Part shown: positions 31,972 to 32,965 of the stretch, in pieces
Layout of the letters: every line of letters starts with the position of its first letter
Numbering within the stretch: the first letter of the stretch is position 1
Assembly (NCBI GenBank): GCA_023230525.1
Contig: JALNXE010000046.1
Location: 1-32,965, forward strand
Direction: 5' to 3'
DNA from: Desulfobulbaceae bacterium
GTDB taxonomy: Bacteria > Desulfobacterota > Desulfobulbia > Desulfobulbales > SURF-16
Length of the DNA stretch: 32,965 nt
The notes under the pieces: model-generated
The model's database searches: none
What the model was told of the DNA's origin: nothing
Seen by the model: only the letters and a program-made list of their open reading frames with translations
Program-made: the position numbers and the translations under genes

Positions 31972-32965
31972 ATGGCGAAAAAAAAGAAGATATTCGTCCT
32001 TGATACCAACGTTATTCTCCACGACTCATCCTGCATCTATCAGTTTGAAGAACATGACATCGTCATTCCCATTACCGTCCTCGAAGAACTCGATCATTTC
32101 AAAAAAGGCGACCAGACGGTCAACTTCCATGCCCGGCAGTTCACCCGTGCTTTAGACGAACTCAGCGGCGACAAAATGTTCAACGGCGGCATCCGTATCG
32201 GCCCCAAATCCGGCAAGATCAGCATCCGGCTGGAGCAGGAATTCCACCCCAATCTCCGGGCAAACTTCATGCCCGCCAAGGCGGATCACCATATCCTCAA
32301 CATCGCCTATCATGTGGCCCAGGACAATGCCCCGAGACAGGTCATCCTGGTGACCAAAGACGTCAACATGCGCATGAAGGCCAAGGCGGTGGGGCTGATG
32401 GCTGAGGATTACACCACGGACCATGTGAAGGATATCTCCGTGCTTTACACGGGCTGCCGCACGCAGGAGGATGTGGCGGAAGAGATACTTGAAAAATTTT
32501 ATGTGGAACCCAATGAGGTGGACCCGGAAGAGATCAGGATGACCCCGCCGCTGCTGGCCAATGAATACATGATCCTGCGCAACGGCAAGAAATCGGTGCT
32601 GGCCTGCCTGAACGGCAAAAGCGGCCGCATCAGCCGCCTTGACCGGCAGACCGCCTACGGTATCCAGCCCCGCAACGCCGACCAGACCTTTGCCCTGCAC
32701 GGCCTGCTGAACACCGCCATTCCCCTGGTCACCATCTCCGGCAAGGCCGGCACCGGCAAGACGCTGCTGGCGCTGGCCGCGGCCCTGGAAAGACGGAGCA
32801 GTTACCGGCAGATCCTGCTGGCCAGACCGGTCATTCCGCTGAGTAATAAGGACATCGGCTACCTGCCCGGCGACATCCAGTCAAAACTGAAGCCGTACAT
32901 GCAGCCTCTTTACGACAATCTTGGGGTTATCCGCAATCAATTCACGGAAACCAGCGACCGGGCCA
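31972..32965 (+). CDS. phoH: PIN-PhoH protein, 3' end outside window
   Basis: 331 codons are present from the ATG at 31972 (GGAAGGGAG just upstream). An N-terminal PIN nuclease domain (about 1-140; IFVLDTNVILHD, VLEELDHFKKG, VILVTKDVNMR) has the conserved acidic residues Asp11 and the Asp/Glu set. After a linker the PhoH ATPase begins: Walker A SGKAGTGKTLL near 258-268 and LLARPVIPLSNKDIGYLPGD in the last part visible. This PIN-PhoH fusion (like mycobacterial PhoH2 and B. subtilis YlaK) couples RNA unwinding and cutting, with toxin-like activity in some cases. The Walker B region and C-terminus are outside. Confidence 0.9.
   Translation, partial: MAKKKKIFVLDTNVILHDSSCIYQFEEHDIVIPITVLEELDHFKKGDQTVNFHARQFTRALDELSGDKMFNGGIRIGPKSGKISIRLEQEFHPNLRANFMPAKADHHILNIAYHVAQDNAPRQVILVTKDVNMRMKAKAVGLMAEDYTTDHVKDISVLYTGCRTQEDVAEEILEKFYVEPNEVDPEEIRMTPPLLANEYMILRNGKKSVLACLNGKSGRISRLDRQTAYGIQPRNADQTFALHGLLNTAIPLVTISGKAGTGKTLLALAAALERRSSYRQILLARPVIPLSNKDIGYLPGDIQSKLKPYMQPLYDNLGVIRNQFTETSDRA

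Overview
The window reads as chromosome of a moderately GC-rich Gram-negative anaerobe or microaerobe, most likely a deltaproteobacterium-type Desulfobacterota. That placement is inference. It rests on the gene mix: di-haem (Bacteroides/Wolinella-type) succinate dehydrogenase/fumarate reductase, KamA- and PflA-like radical SAM enzymes, a PEP-CTERM protein behind a sigma-54 promoter, a DsrE-like protein, an orphan TAXI binding protein and a tiny Lys-rich protein. No rRNA, tRNA, CRISPR array or phage module was seen.

Layout. 1-2058 (minus strand): the 5' part of a secreted carbohydrate-active protein that leaves the left edge, and a 37-residue Lys-rich protein. 2059-6261: two inverted copies of a palindromic MITE-like repeat (2384-2484 and 6099-6228) bracket a plus-strand block with a methyltransferase, an 8-Cys mini-protein, a cupin, a CBM9-like protein and a DUF4197 lipoprotein-like secreted protein. 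6262-8506: a DUF1003 membrane protein, an NfeD protein and an SPFH/slipin protein, closed by a strong terminator. 8616-11678 (minus): a PEP-CTERM protein with its own sigma-54 promoter, and a large lytic transglycosylase. 12067-13186: a DsrE-like protein converging on an unknown secreted protein. 13497-17016 (minus): a cation-transport block, mgtE then ktrB then ktrA.

Upstream of mgtE lie a near-consensus sigma-70 promoter and a leader of about 290 nt that ends in a hairpin hiding the mgtE Shine-Dalgarno sequence. It does not show the M-box signature I know, so it is my best candidate for an undescribed regulatory RNA. 17431-19322: a palindromic intergenic element split by a complete single-ORF IS66-family element with an 8-bp target duplication. 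An uninterrupted second copy of the element lies at 27984-28206. 19343-23292: a GT39/ArnT-like glycosyltransferase, a KamA-type aminomutase and a divergent PflA-like radical SAM protein. 23411-24467: a complete IS1595-family element with an 8-bp target duplication. 24641-27970: the sdhCAB operon. 28217 to the end: an orphan TAXI protein, a UspA protein, a secreted PHP-domain metallohydrolase with an embedded EF-hand, and a PIN-PhoH protein that leaves the right edge.

Functionally the window is housekeeping: fumarate/succinate respiration, Mg2+ and K+ homeostasis, and membrane and cell-wall upkeep, with several secreted proteins. Mobile and palindromic elements sit in the gaps between operons.
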